NCBI GenBank assembly: GCA_023386235.1
Contig: JAEWKC010000029.1
Coordinates: 1 to 22,691, forward strand
Origin: Bacteroidota bacterium
Lineage (GTDB): Bacteria > Bacteroidota > Bacteroidia > Chitinophagales > Chitinophagaceae
Direction: 5' to 3'
DNA: 22,691 nucleotides
Positions 1 through 6,508 of the stretch are shown piece after piece. Made by a program: the position numbers and the translations under genes. Within the stretch, counting starts at the first letter, position 1. Every line of letters starts with the position of its first letter. The notes under the pieces were generated by a model. It searched no databases, was not told where the DNA came from, and worked only from the letters and a program-made list of their open reading frames with translations.

Positions 1-123
1 TGAAAAAATCAACTCCACACCAAAAGATCAGCTACACCAACTGCTGCCCCCACAATGGGCTGCGAGGCAGGCACAAAATTATGCTGCCTCCTTCAAAACA
101 CAATGACGGGGTTGGCCGAAGGG

Positions 124-551
124 ATACTAAATACGTAGCCAGTAAAGACCAGAAAGCCTTTTTAAAATAACTTAAGCCGGTATATCAGGCAGTGAGTAAA
201 GAGATGGCTGAACAGCAATTTGAGACACTTTCTGAAAGCGGGAGCAAAAAATATCCGGTCGTCATTGACTCCTGGCGCCGCAACTGGCATAAACTCACAA
301 CATACTTCAAGTACCCGGCAGCCATCAGAAAACTCATTTATACCACCAATAACCATTGAGGGTTATCACCGCCAAATCCGTAAAGTAACCAAAACCAAAG
401 GGCCTTTTACCAGTGATATGGCTTTGTTGAAACTGGTGTACCTGGCCAGCCGCAAAATCGAAAAAAAATGGACACAGCCGCTACAGAGCTGGAGCCTTAC
501 TGTATCACAACTCTGTATCATTTTTGTGACAGGCTAACTTTAAAAATATAA
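124..551 (+). pseudogene. Decayed IS256-family transposase, C-terminal part
   Basis: Read across frames, this stretch gives the C-terminal third of a mutator/IS256-type DDE transposase. It contains the family landmarks KYVASKDQKAFLK, LKPVYQAVSKE, SWRRNWHKLTTYFKYP, IRKLIYTTN, IEGYHRQIRKVTKTKG and the ending KKWTQPLQSWSLTVSQL. The copy is dead. There is an in-frame stop at 168-170. A one-base insertion near 351 separates IYTTN from the IEGYHRQ that normally follows. A further indel near 525 takes the reading frame out of the usual GDRL-type ending, which would stop at about 551. The N-terminal two thirds, including the first catalytic aspartates, are not found, and bases 1-122 show no recognisable transposase sequence, so the element is also truncated or rearranged on that side. 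Confidence 0.85.
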
Positions 552-637
552 AAATTCCGGGCAATGATTTTTTCAGCTATCTTGCAGCTGCCCAAAAGCT
601 TCGCAGCCGACTCACATTGCCCGATGTGAAAAATAAT

Positions 638-662
638 TTGACACAGTTTATTTTACACTACC
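638..662 (+). repeat. Probable right terminal inverted repeat of the IS256-type remnant
   Basis: About 90 nt after the transposase ending lies TTGACACAGTTTATTTTACA followed by CTACC. This resembles the ends of IS256-family elements, which read inward as GTGTAAAATAAACTGTGTCA. The left end is not visible in the window, so the repeat cannot be paired. The adjacent minus-strand reading frame changes character exactly at about 662, which supports this as the element boundary. Confidence 0.5.
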
Positions 663-830
663 AAATAAAAAAGTCAAGCCGCGAGATTTGATTGTATCAA
701 TGCCAAAGTATTTTAACCTCTCAGCAAACTCCTCTATAGACTTTGACTGATAAATTTGCTCTTCAATAACTTCTTTCATTTGATTTTTTCGCTTGTCATT
801 TCTGGGTATCAGTTGCTGATCTTTAGCCAA
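648..830 (-). pseudogene. Fragment of a relaxase/mobilisation-type protein cut by the IS end
   Basis: A minus-strand frame reads IPRNDKRKNQMKEVIEEQIY, then SIEEFAERLKYFGIDTIKSR and GLTFLF. The pattern of a basic helix, then a 'SIEEFAERLKYFGI' segment, then an RG(L/I)xF strand resembles a segment seen in C-terminal regions of Bacteroidota relaxases (mobilisation proteins); this is recognition by eye and weak. The last four codons (GSVK and the stop) come from the putative IS terminal repeat, so the natural 3' part of the gene appears to have been removed by the insertion. There is no ATG; the open frame begins at a TTG. The upstream sequence is open in another frame (see 809-889), so this is a broken gene rather than a small intact one. 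Confidence 0.35.
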
Positions 831-889
831 AAATTTCTTTGTACGATTTGGCGAAGTTGCTCTTCTGTGCTAATGATTAGTTTTTCCAT
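809..889 (-). pseudogene. Remnant of an N-terminal gene start (excisionase-like)
   Basis: An ATG at 889-887 on the minus strand opens a 26-codon frame beginning MEKLIISTEEQLRQIVQRNF. This N-terminus resembles the opening of short helix-turn-helix/excisionase-type proteins carried by Bacteroidota integrative elements (M-E-K-L-I-x-T-E-E-Q-L). It runs into a stop at 811-809 while overlapping the frame of the relaxase-like fragment downstream, so either two genes were fused by deletion or one gene is frameshifted. Too short to classify securely. Confidence 0.3.
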
Positions 890-1193
890 TTTGATTAAGT
901 TTTAGCTGCAAATTGGAAAAGCTCAAACAAAAAGTCAACGAGGAATTGGCAGGGAATTTATCGAGGAAACAAATATATCAAGTTCAATATTTTAAGTATA
1001 ATATTTTGAAATATATACTCATTTTTAAAACTATCTGACGAAAAAGATTTTTTTTGTTGAATAATTTTTAGGAAAAACAATATTGAAGCCCTGATTTGTA
1101 AAGTAATTATATGCTCGCAAAAACTTACTCTTGATTTGTAAGAGAGGAGTAGTGAATCCGCTATTCAAATAGATCAAATAGGGTAAAGAAACA
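890..1193. other. AT-rich intergenic stretch without a recognisable gene
   Basis: No coding frame with recognisable protein sequence is present on either strand. The DNA is very AT-rich. An imperfect direct repeat of about 10 bases (TGATTTGTAA) occurs at 1092-1101 and 1132-1141, 40 nt apart. No copy of the neighbouring tRNA 3' end was seen here, so an attachment-site duplication cannot be claimed. Confidence 0.5.
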
Positions 1194-1228
1194 AAAGAAC
1201 TGTCCGAAATATATCCGAACAGTTCTTT
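1180..1228 (-). terminator. Intrinsic terminator of the tRNA-Pro gene
   Basis: On the minus strand, AAAGAACTGT (1228-1219) pairs perfectly with ACAGTTCTTT (1203-1194), and the stem extends inward by about four further pairs including G-T wobbles. It is followed by the T-rich run TTTTGTTTCTTT down to about 1184. It lies 27 nt past the 3' end of the tRNA, the expected place for its terminator. Confidence 0.75.
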
Positions 1229-1254
1229 AAGTCATTGATAATCAATGTATTTAG

Positions 1255-1328
1255 TCGGGACGACTAGATTCGAACTAGCGACCCCTTGCACCCCATGCAA
1301 GTGCGCTACCGGGCTGCGCTACGTCCCG
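1255..1328 (-). tRNA. tRNA-Pro (anticodon GGG)
   Basis: The minus strand folds into a complete cloverleaf. The acceptor stem is CGGGACG (1328-1322) with CGTCCCG (1262-1256). The D arm is GCGC/GCGC. The anticodon stem CTTGC/GCAAG encloses loop ATGGGGT (1296-1290), so anticodon GGG lies at 1294-1292 after U33, followed by G37 as in proline tRNAs. A T arm closes around loop TTCGAAT. Position 1255 supplies the discriminator A and CCA is not encoded. The molecule is 74 nt. The gene reads toward the mobile-element debris, so its 3' end faces those remnants, an orientation common where elements integrate at tRNA genes. Confidence 0.95.
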
Positions 1329-1346
1329 CCTCATAAACTTGGGGCA

Positions 1347-1354
1347 CAAATTTA
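1347..1354 (-). promoter_or_regulatory. Bacteroidota -7 box for tRNA-Pro
   Basis: The minus strand reads TAAATTTG here, an exact match to the Bacteroidota -7 consensus TAnnTTTG. It places transcription initiation about 10-12 nt upstream of the tRNA 5' end at 1328. The -33 region is only partly matching (an ACTT/TACT in place of TTTG at 19-20 nt spacing). Confidence 0.5.
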
Positions 1355-1403
1355 AACTCTTTTTGTCAAATTAAAGTATCTTGCGTTAAATTTTTTCTTC
1401 AGC

Positions 1404-2669
1404 ATGGTAGATTTGCTTATTAAAAATATACATATTGTCGGTAATAACGATTTAACATACGACAAAACGGTTAATATATTAATAGAAAATGGCATCATTA
1501 CAGCCATTGGCAACGAAGTTTCTAAAGATAATATCGAAATACTGGAAGGCAACGGAGTTTATGCAAGTCCGGGATGGGTAGAAACTTTTTCCGATTTTTC
1601 CGATCCGGGTTACGAATACAGAGAAACGATCGAATCGGGCGCCAAAGCTGCTGTGGCAGGTGGGTTTACACATGTTTTTGTAATACCCAATATCTCACCG
1701 GTTGTGCATAATAAATCGGCCGTAGAGTATATTGTCAATAAATCTCAATCGGCCGCAGCTACTATTTATCCGTTAGGAGCCATCAGTAAAAATACAGATG
1801 GAGCGGAGTTGGCAGAAATGTACGATATGGCTGCATCGGGTAGCATAGCTTTTTCCGATGGTAAACGTACCATACAATCGGCAGGGTTAATGGTAAAAGC
1901 GTTGCAATATGTAAAAAGTGTAAACGGGGTGATTGTATCACAACCGGTAGAAGATACTTTTGGCAGCAATGGGTTGGTGAATGAGGGTGTGATTTCAACA
2001 CAACTCGGTTTGCCCGGTATGCCCGCTGTAGCCGAGCATTTGATGATAATGCGCGATATAGAATTGCTTAGCTACACACAAAGCAAACTACACATTACAG
2101 GTATATCTACCGCAAAAAGCGTTGAATTGATAAAAGAAGCCAAACAAAACGGGTTACAGATTACATGCAGCGTTACTCCTTATCATCTCTATTTTTGCGA
2201 TGAAGACATTCAAAGCTATGATACCAACCTGAAAGTGAATGTGCCACTGCGTCAAAAAACAGACAGGGATGCATTAAGAAAAGCGGTAACCGAAGGTTAT
2301 GTAGATGCCATTGCCGTACATCATTTCCCTCAGCATTCAGACGATAAGGATTGCGAATTTGAATATGCCAAAAACGGGATGATAGGATTGCAAACGGCTT
2401 ATTCGGTAGTACAGACCGTTCTGCCTAAATTAAGTGCAGCGCAGATTGCCGAATTGTTTTCAAATAACAATCGTGATATTTTCGGAATAGATAAAAATAG
2501 CATTGAAGTGGGTAAGCAGGCTGATATTACTCTGTTTTCTCCCGATGAAAGCTTTATCTTTACCAAAGAAAAGAATTGGAGCAGATCCTCTAATTCGCCG
2601 TTTTTTGGCAAAGAGCTAAAAGGAAAAGTGATAGGAACAATAGTAAAAAACAATTTTTATAGAAATTAA
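1404..2669 (+). CDS. Dihydroorotase-like protein lacking zinc ligands (PyrC'-type pseudoenzyme)
   Basis: A 421-residue amidohydrolase-fold protein related to class I dihydroorotases, which close carbamoyl-aspartate to dihydroorotate in pyrimidine synthesis. Family landmarks are retained: PGWVETFSDFSDPG (56-69), YRETIESGAKAAVAGGFT (72-89), IPN (94-96), FSDG (150-153), STAKSVELI (235-243), TPYHL (258-262) and MIGLQTA (326-332). However, HxH of the first strand is F62-x-D64, the active-site arginine after it is S66, the histidine of HCED is replaced around Q180, the histidine before the VST motif is G233, and the catalytic aspartate of DHAPH is H306. It therefore cannot bind metal in the usual way. 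Inactive paralogues of this kind (PyrC' of pseudomonads) act as structural partners of aspartate carbamoyltransferase; a similar role is inferred. It is first of four closely spaced genes (13 nt to the next). Confidence 0.85.
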   Translation: MVDLLIKNIHIVGNNDLTYDKTVNILIENGIITAIGNEVSKDNIEILEGNGVYASPGWVETFSDFSDPGYEYRETIESGAKAAVAGGFTHVFVIPNISPVVHNKSAVEYIVNKSQSAAATIYPLGAISKNTDGAELAEMYDMAASGSIAFSDGKRTIQSAGLMVKALQYVKSVNGVIVSQPVEDTFGSNGLVNEGVISTQLGLPGMPAVAEHLMIMRDIELLSYTQSKLHITGISTAKSVELIKEAKQNGLQITCSVTPYHLYFCDEDIQSYDTNLKVNVPLRQKTDRDALRKAVTEGYVDAIAVHHFPQHSDDKDCEFEYAKNGMIGLQTAYSVVQTVLPKLSAAQIAELFSNNNRDIFGIDKNSIEVGKQADITLFSPDESFIFTKEKNWSRSSNSPFFGKELKGKVIGTIVKNNFYRN

Positions 2670-2682
2670 AAGATTACAGTAA

Positions 2683-3177
2683 ATGAACCATACAAAAGTT
2701 CATATCAAACATGGTGTTTTGCTGGCAATTGTAGTAATTATCATTAATGTAATAATGAACCTTACTGGTTTGTATGCCAGTGATATTGTAAGTTATTCCT
2801 TGTATCCTGCTATTATCATTCTTATAATTATCGCATGTTTTCATTACAAAAAAATACATCGCACAGGTACCGGTTTCGCCAACGTATTTGCTCATGGCTT
2901 TAAAACAGCTTGTGTGGCAGCGCTGATAATGATTGGGTGGAACCTCCTGTCTACTAAAATCATTTTTAAAGAAAACGCAGATAAAATTTTTGAAGATCGT
3001 AAAACGGAGATGGTAACGCAAGGATTAGATAAAGAAATGATTGAAAAGCAGGCGGCATTTGCACAAGAAAACTATGTTTTGCTTACAATTAGCTCTACCT
3101 TGCTGCTCTATGCCGTTACCGGTGTGGTAGGCTCGTTGCTAGGCGCTGCGCTTGCAAAAAATAATAAACCTGATTGA
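2683..3177 (+). CDS. DUF4199 family integral membrane protein
   Basis: A 164-residue inner-membrane protein with four predicted helices at about 10-28, 38-54, 70-90 and 131-157. The third and fourth helices are separated by a charged, mostly helical loop (FKENADKIFEDRKTEMVTQG and following). The layout, the size and the position just before a family 2 glycosyltransferase match DUF4199 proteins, a Bacteroidota family without known function. The final helix is rich in Gly and Ala (VTGVVGSLLGAALAK). It lies 13 nt after the dihydroorotase-like gene and 14 nt before the glycosyltransferase, so cotranscription is likely. A role supporting the membrane glycosyltransferase is possible but rests on position only. 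Confidence 0.8.
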   Translation: MNHTKVHIKHGVLLAIVVIIINVIMNLTGLYASDIVSYSLYPAIIILIIIACFHYKKIHRTGTGFANVFAHGFKTACVAALIMIGWNLLSTKIIFKENADKIFEDRKTEMVTQGLDKEMIEKQAAFAQENYVLLTISSTLLLYAVTGVVGSLLGAALAKNNKPD

Positions 3178-3191
3178 TTTAAATAAGAAAT

Positions 3192-4133
3192 ATGGATATA
3201 TCAGTTATCATTCCTTTATACAATGAAGATGAGTCGTTGCCCGAACTGAGCGAATGGATTACGCGCGTAATGAAAGACAACAATTTTACATACGAAGTAA
3301 TCTTGATTGATGACGGAAGTACAGATAAAAGTTGGGAAGTGATTCAGAATATAGCCCGCATCAACACTAACTTTAAAGGAATAAAGTTTCAGCGAAATTA
3401 CGGAAAGTCTGCCGCGCTAAACGAAGGATTCAAAGCTGCTCAGGGCGATGTGGTTATTACCATGGATGCAGATTTACAAGACAGTCCCGATGAAATCCCC
3501 GATTTATATAAAATGATCGTTAAGGACGGCTTTGATCTGGTGAGCGGGTGGAAGAAAAAAAGATACGATAACAAGTTTACCAAAAACCTGCCATCCAAAC
3601 TGTTTAATTCCGTGGCCCGCAAAAGTTCGGGAATTAAACTGCACGATTTTAACTGCGGATTAAAATCTTACCGCAAAAAAGTAGTGAAGAGTATAGAGGT
3701 TTTTGGCGAAATGCACCGCTACATTCCAATTTTGGCTAAGTGGGCAGGTTACAGAAATATAGGAGAGAAAGTGGTAGAGCATCGTGCAAGAAAGTACGGA
3801 GTTACCAAGTTTGGTCTTAGTCGTTTCATCAATGGTTTTCTCGATTTGTTTACCATTAGCTTTATTAGTAAATTCGGAAAAAGACCCATGCATTTTTTTG
3901 GTTTGTGGGGTACACTGTTTTTTATCATAGGTCTTTTAATTGTTTTTATTTTAATAGCGCTCAAAATTATTTCTCCAAATACAAGTCTAACCAATAGTGT
4001 ATTATTTTATATTTCGCTCACTACCATGATCATTGGTATGCAGCTGTTTTTAGCAGGTTTTTTAGGAGAATTGATTACAAGAAATTCGTCTGAAAGAAAT
4101 TCGTATTTAATAGAACAAAAATTAGGATTATAA
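3192..4133 (+). CDS. Membrane-anchored family 2 glycosyltransferase (GtrB/DPM1-like)
   Basis: A 313-residue protein with an N-terminal GT-A catalytic domain (about 1-215) and two C-terminal transmembrane helices (about 233-260 and 270-296). The domain opens with SVIIPLYNEDESLPEL, carries the nucleotide-binding LIDDGSTDKS (D40-D41), the metal-binding MDADLQDSPDE (D92-A-D94) and the basic motif RARKYGVTKFGLSRF near 198-212 that is typical of polyprenyl-phosphate hexose synthases. Such enzymes transfer a sugar from a nucleotide donor to undecaprenyl phosphate at the cytoplasmic face, supplying sugars for later transfer outside. The donor sugar cannot be read from sequence. It is third in a four-gene run; only 3 nt separate it from the aminotransferase gene. 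Confidence 0.9.
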   Translation: MDISVIIPLYNEDESLPELSEWITRVMKDNNFTYEVILIDDGSTDKSWEVIQNIARINTNFKGIKFQRNYGKSAALNEGFKAAQGDVVITMDADLQDSPDEIPDLYKMIVKDGFDLVSGWKKKRYDNKFTKNLPSKLFNSVARKSSGIKLHDFNCGLKSYRKKVVKSIEVFGEMHRYIPILAKWAGYRNIGEKVVEHRARKYGVTKFGLSRFINGFLDLFTISFISKFGKRPMHFFGLWGTLFFIIGLLIVFILIALKIISPNTSLTNSVLFYISLTTMIIGMQLFLAGFLGELITRNSSERNSYLIEQKLGL

Positions 4134-4136
4134 ACC

Positions 4137-5330
4137 ATGCCTTTGCAAATCAGTAAACGCGGAGAAAGCCTGCCTGCTTCTCCTATTAGAAAATTAGTAC
4201 CTTTTGCCGAAAAAGCCAAAGCCAAAGGAATTGAAGTATTTCATTTAAATATTGGCCAGCCCGATATTGAAACTCCACCTGTAGCTTTACAGGCAGTGAA
4301 AGATTTTTCTTCACCAATTGTTGAATATTCACACAGTGCAGGCAATGAATCGTACAGAAAAAAGCTGGCCGACTTTTATAAAAGAAACGGCATAGATACA
4401 GATTATTCTCAAATCATCATTACCACAGGTGGTTCAGAAGCCATTATCTTTGGTTTGATGGCTTGCTGCGATGAAGGAGACGAAGTGATTATACCTGAAC
4501 CTTTCTATGCTAATTACAATAGCTTTGCTTTGCAGGGAGGTATAAAAGTGGTGCCTGTAGCTTCTTCCATTGATACTGGGTTTGCATTGCCGCCGGTAGC
4601 TGATTTTGAAAAGCTCATTACACCTAAAACTAAAGCTATCATCATCTGCAACCCTAACAATCCTACAGGGTATGTGTACAGCAGAGAAGAAATGGAAACG
4701 CTGAAAGAGATAGTTTTAAAGCACAACTTATTTTTGTTTTCAGATGAAGCTTACAGAGAATTTTGCTACGATAGCGAACCTTTCAGCGCTATGAACCTGC
4801 AAGGTGCAGAGCAAAATATTGTACTGGTAGACACCATCAGTAAAAGATACAGCGCGTGCGGGGCAAGAATAGGCGCGTTGGTTACAAAGAATAAAGATTT
4901 ATATAATACGGTCATTAAGTTTGCACAGGCCCGCTTAAGCCCTCCTTCATTCGGGCAGGTTTTAGGCGAAGCTGCTACAGAATTGCCTGATGATTATTTT
5001 AATCAAACTAAAGCAGAATACAAAAAAAGAAGAGACACACTTGTTTCCCGCCTGCAAAAAATGGAAGGTGTTTTTTGCCCAACACCCGGAGGCGCCTTTT
5101 ATGCTATGGCAAAATTACCGATACAAGACGCGGAAGATTTTTGTCAGTGGCTACTAGAAAGTTTTCAATATAATGGTAAAACCCTCATGGTTTCGCCGGC
5201 ACCCGGCTTTTATGCTACAAACGGGTTAGGGAAAGACGAAATAAGGCTGGCGTATGTACTCAGCGCAGAGAAAATAGACCAGGCCATGGATGTTTTAGAA
5301 GCTGCTTTAAAACAATACAAAAAAATATAA
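4137..5330 (+). CDS. PLP-dependent aminotransferase, class I/II (aspartate aminotransferase-like)
   Basis: A 397-residue fold-type I aminotransferase of normal length. Visible landmarks are the N-terminal substrate segment HLNIGQPDIETP (36-47), the phosphate-loop turn TTGGSEAI (96-103), the cofactor asparagine in NPNNPTG (N175), the aspartate pairing with the pyridine nitrogen in FSDEAY (D203), the Schiff-base lysine in SKRYSACGARIG (K236) and the carboxylate-binding arginine in DEIRLAYV (R370). The enzyme should move an amino group between an amino acid and a 2-oxo acid in the cytosol. Exact substrate is open. It is the last gene of the 1404-5330 run. It has no obvious link to the biosynthetic locus further right, which has its own built-in aminotransferase domain. 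Confidence 0.88.
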   Translation: MPLQISKRGESLPASPIRKLVPFAEKAKAKGIEVFHLNIGQPDIETPPVALQAVKDFSSPIVEYSHSAGNESYRKKLADFYKRNGIDTDYSQIIITTGGSEAIIFGLMACCDEGDEVIIPEPFYANYNSFALQGGIKVVPVASSIDTGFALPPVADFEKLITPKTKAIIICNPNNPTGYVYSREEMETLKEIVLKHNLFLFSDEAYREFCYDSEPFSAMNLQGAEQNIVLVDTISKRYSACGARIGALVTKNKDLYNTVIKFAQARLSPPSFGQVLGEAATELPDDYFNQTKAEYKKRRDTLVSRLQKMEGVFCPTPGGAFYAMAKLPIQDAEDFCQWLLESFQYNGKTLMVSPAPGFYATNGLGKDEIRLAYVLSAEKIDQAMDVLEAALKQYKKI

Positions 5331-5337
5331 TTAATTT

Positions 5338-5368
5338 TTTGTTTATTATTTGTTAGAGCTTATATTTG
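5338..5368 (+). promoter_or_regulatory. Bacteroidota-type promoter (-33 TTTG, -7 TATATTTG)
   Basis: TTTG at 5338-5341 is followed after 19 nt by TATATTTG at 5361-5368. Both boxes and the spacing match the Bacteroidota housekeeping promoter consensus. Initiation would fall around 5373-5376. No protein gene on this strand starts before an intrinsic terminator 100-130 nt downstream, so the promoter appears to serve a small RNA. Confidence 0.75.
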
Positions 5369-5374
5369 CATTGC

Positions 5375-5501
5375 AATCAAAGAGGAGAGTAAATGTAGTT
5401 AATTTTGAAGTGCGCTTTGGTTCTATAAATTTTACTTAAGTTTTTTTTCATATGGCAAGCAATCGAAGACGGTCTGTAGTTTCTACTACGGACCTTTTTT
5501 T
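5375..5501 (+). ncRNA. Putative small non-coding RNA, about 125 nt
   Basis: The unit is bounded by a consensus promoter at 5338-5368 and a strong hairpin-plus-T7 terminator at 5471-5501. The start point is estimated from the promoter. Inside, AATCAAAG near the 5' end can pair with CTTTGGTT around 5417-5424 (eight pairs, one wobble), and AGTAAAT can alternatively pair with ATTTTACT further on, so two exclusive folds are possible. A run of eight Ts around 5442-5449 may be an early termination or unstructured region. No convincing reading frame is present. I could not assign it to a known RNA family; a Bacteroidota 6S-type RNA was considered, but the ends do not pair as that would need. Confidence 0.55.
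5471..5501 (+). terminator. Strong intrinsic terminator
   Basis: GGTCTGTAGT (5471-5480) pairs with ACTACGGACC (5485-5494) in a ten-pair stem with one G-T wobble, closed by a four-base loop TTCT. Seven Ts follow directly (5495-5501). It can end the small RNA and any read-through from the aminotransferase gene. Confidence 0.9.
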
Positions 5502-5597
5502 GTCTAAATCTTTGGATAGGAAAAGCGGGTGCCTTGCATAAATTATGCGCTACAGCTTTCACAATGAAAGCATATAAATTTTAGAAGAATTATGTGC

Positions 5598-6326
5598 TTA
5601 TGCTTTCTTGAAATATCCATGCGAAGCCTGGTTGGCATACAAAGAAATGACGCTTTCCGGTTTGTCTGCAAAGAAATCATCACAGGCCAGTTTTACACCG
5701 GGATTGCAATCAATGCCCGGATCGTTCAAATGCGCATCGTGATAGTCCATTAGCATACAGACCGCACCTTTGCTTAAGCGGTTATATATGTGTCGCAGGC
5801 AGAATAGCATGATTTGTTTATGCTCGTTCTTGTCGCCACCAAAGCCACAATCAATATGAGCAAAGGCTATTTTTTCCGGCAGCTGATGAGGAATTGTTTC
5901 ATTAAAACTTCCTTTATGAATAACAGGCAACTGTAAATTATTTTTATTAAAATTATCAATTAACTCCTGCTCTATATTTTTTTCGTATCCAAATTTTATT
6001 TCGAAGCTATCATACAGATGTAATGTTTTTTCAGATTTATGCATATTGCAAATTTTCTGAAACAATATGCCGCATTGCCCTGTAAAGCTTCCAAGCTCTA
6101 CTATTTCTCCTTCGATATTATTCTCTATAACATGCACTAATAAATGATAAAAATTGATACGATGCTCTATCGTATTCATTTCTACCATAGGATTCAGTAC
6201 AGGGGTTAACTGATGCCAGAAGCCAAGCCTGCGCAGGATTTTATTGATATAAGTAATTTCTTTTTTGCGCTTGCTTTTCAATACATCATTGTGCATCACA
6301 AAGAAATTGTGCAGAGGTGTATGCAT
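5598..6326 (-). CDS. TylF/MycF-family class I methyltransferase
   Basis: A 242-residue S-adenosylmethionine-dependent methyltransferase. The cofactor-binding motif is GEIVELGSFTGQCGIL (73-88), the acidic end of strand 2 is LYDSFE (104-109), KGSFNETIPHQLPEKIAFAH (138-157) is the family's central signature, and D159 (HIDC) and D194 (LMDYHD) correspond to the metal-binding aspartates of TylF/MycF macrocin and mycinamicin O-methyltransferases. A late NPGVKLACDDFF segment is also family-like. Substrate is unknown; members methylate sugar or small-molecule hydroxyls in natural product pathways. It is encoded divergently from the synthetase gene with about 180 nt between starts, so tailoring of that product, or of a sugar in the polysaccharide locus, is a reasonable inference but not proven. 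An 18-residue basic N-terminal stretch precedes the domain. Confidence 0.82.
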   Translation of the reverse strand: MHTPLHNFFVMHNDVLKSKRKKEITYINKILRRLGFWHQLTPVLNPMVEMNTIEHRINFYHLLVHVIENNIEGEIVELGSFTGQCGILFQKICNMHKSEKTLHLYDSFEIKFGYEKNIEQELIDNFNKNNLQLPVIHKGSFNETIPHQLPEKIAFAHIDCGFGGDKNEHKQIMLFCLRHIYNRLSKGAVCMLMDYHDAHLNDPGIDCNPGVKLACDDFFADKPESVISLYANQASHGYFKKA

Positions 6327-6508
6327 GATTTTATCATTTAAAAGTTTATATCAAAGTTAAATAGTTATGCACTTGCATGTGCTAATAGTCTGTCACTAAT
6401 ATTTACGATAAAGAGAAAATTTATTTACATCTATTTTCGCATTGTCAAGAAAAAGAAGAATTAAGCTATACGAAATTCACAACCGCTAAATTGATAAATA
6501 CCAAAGTA
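6327..6508. promoter_or_regulatory. Divergent promoter region between methyltransferase and synthetase genes
   Basis: On the minus strand TAACTTTG (6359-6352) fits the -7 consensus for the methyltransferase gene, about 26 nt before its ATG; no good -33 TTTG accompanies it. On the plus strand the nearest candidate is TATTTTCG at 6432-6439, one base off consensus and also without a clear -33 box. Between them lies the imperfect palindrome GCACTTGCATGTGC at 6370-6383 (12 of 14 positions symmetric), a possible operator able to act on both genes. The lack of a strong promoter for a 10 kb operon suggests an activator or an alternative sigma factor. Confidence 0.35.

Noticed and set aside
1092..1141. 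Direct repeat TGATTTGTAA twice, considered as an attachment or iteron site
   Set aside because: Only two short AT-rich copies; expected by chance in such DNA.
1255..1328. Duplicated tRNA 3' end marking an integration site
   Set aside because: No copy of the tRNA 3' terminal sequence was found by eye in bases 1-1254; the other border would lie outside the window.
2674..3021. 115-codon minus-strand frame opposite the DUF4199 gene
   Set aside because: Cys/Asn/Tyr-rich shadow of a membrane protein gene; the plus-strand gene fits the operon and the family.
5452..5538. Possible 28-codon peptide starting ATGGCAAGCAATCG
   Set aside because: The frame runs through the terminator hairpin and T-run, so it would rarely be transcribed in full; codon content and composition are not convincing.
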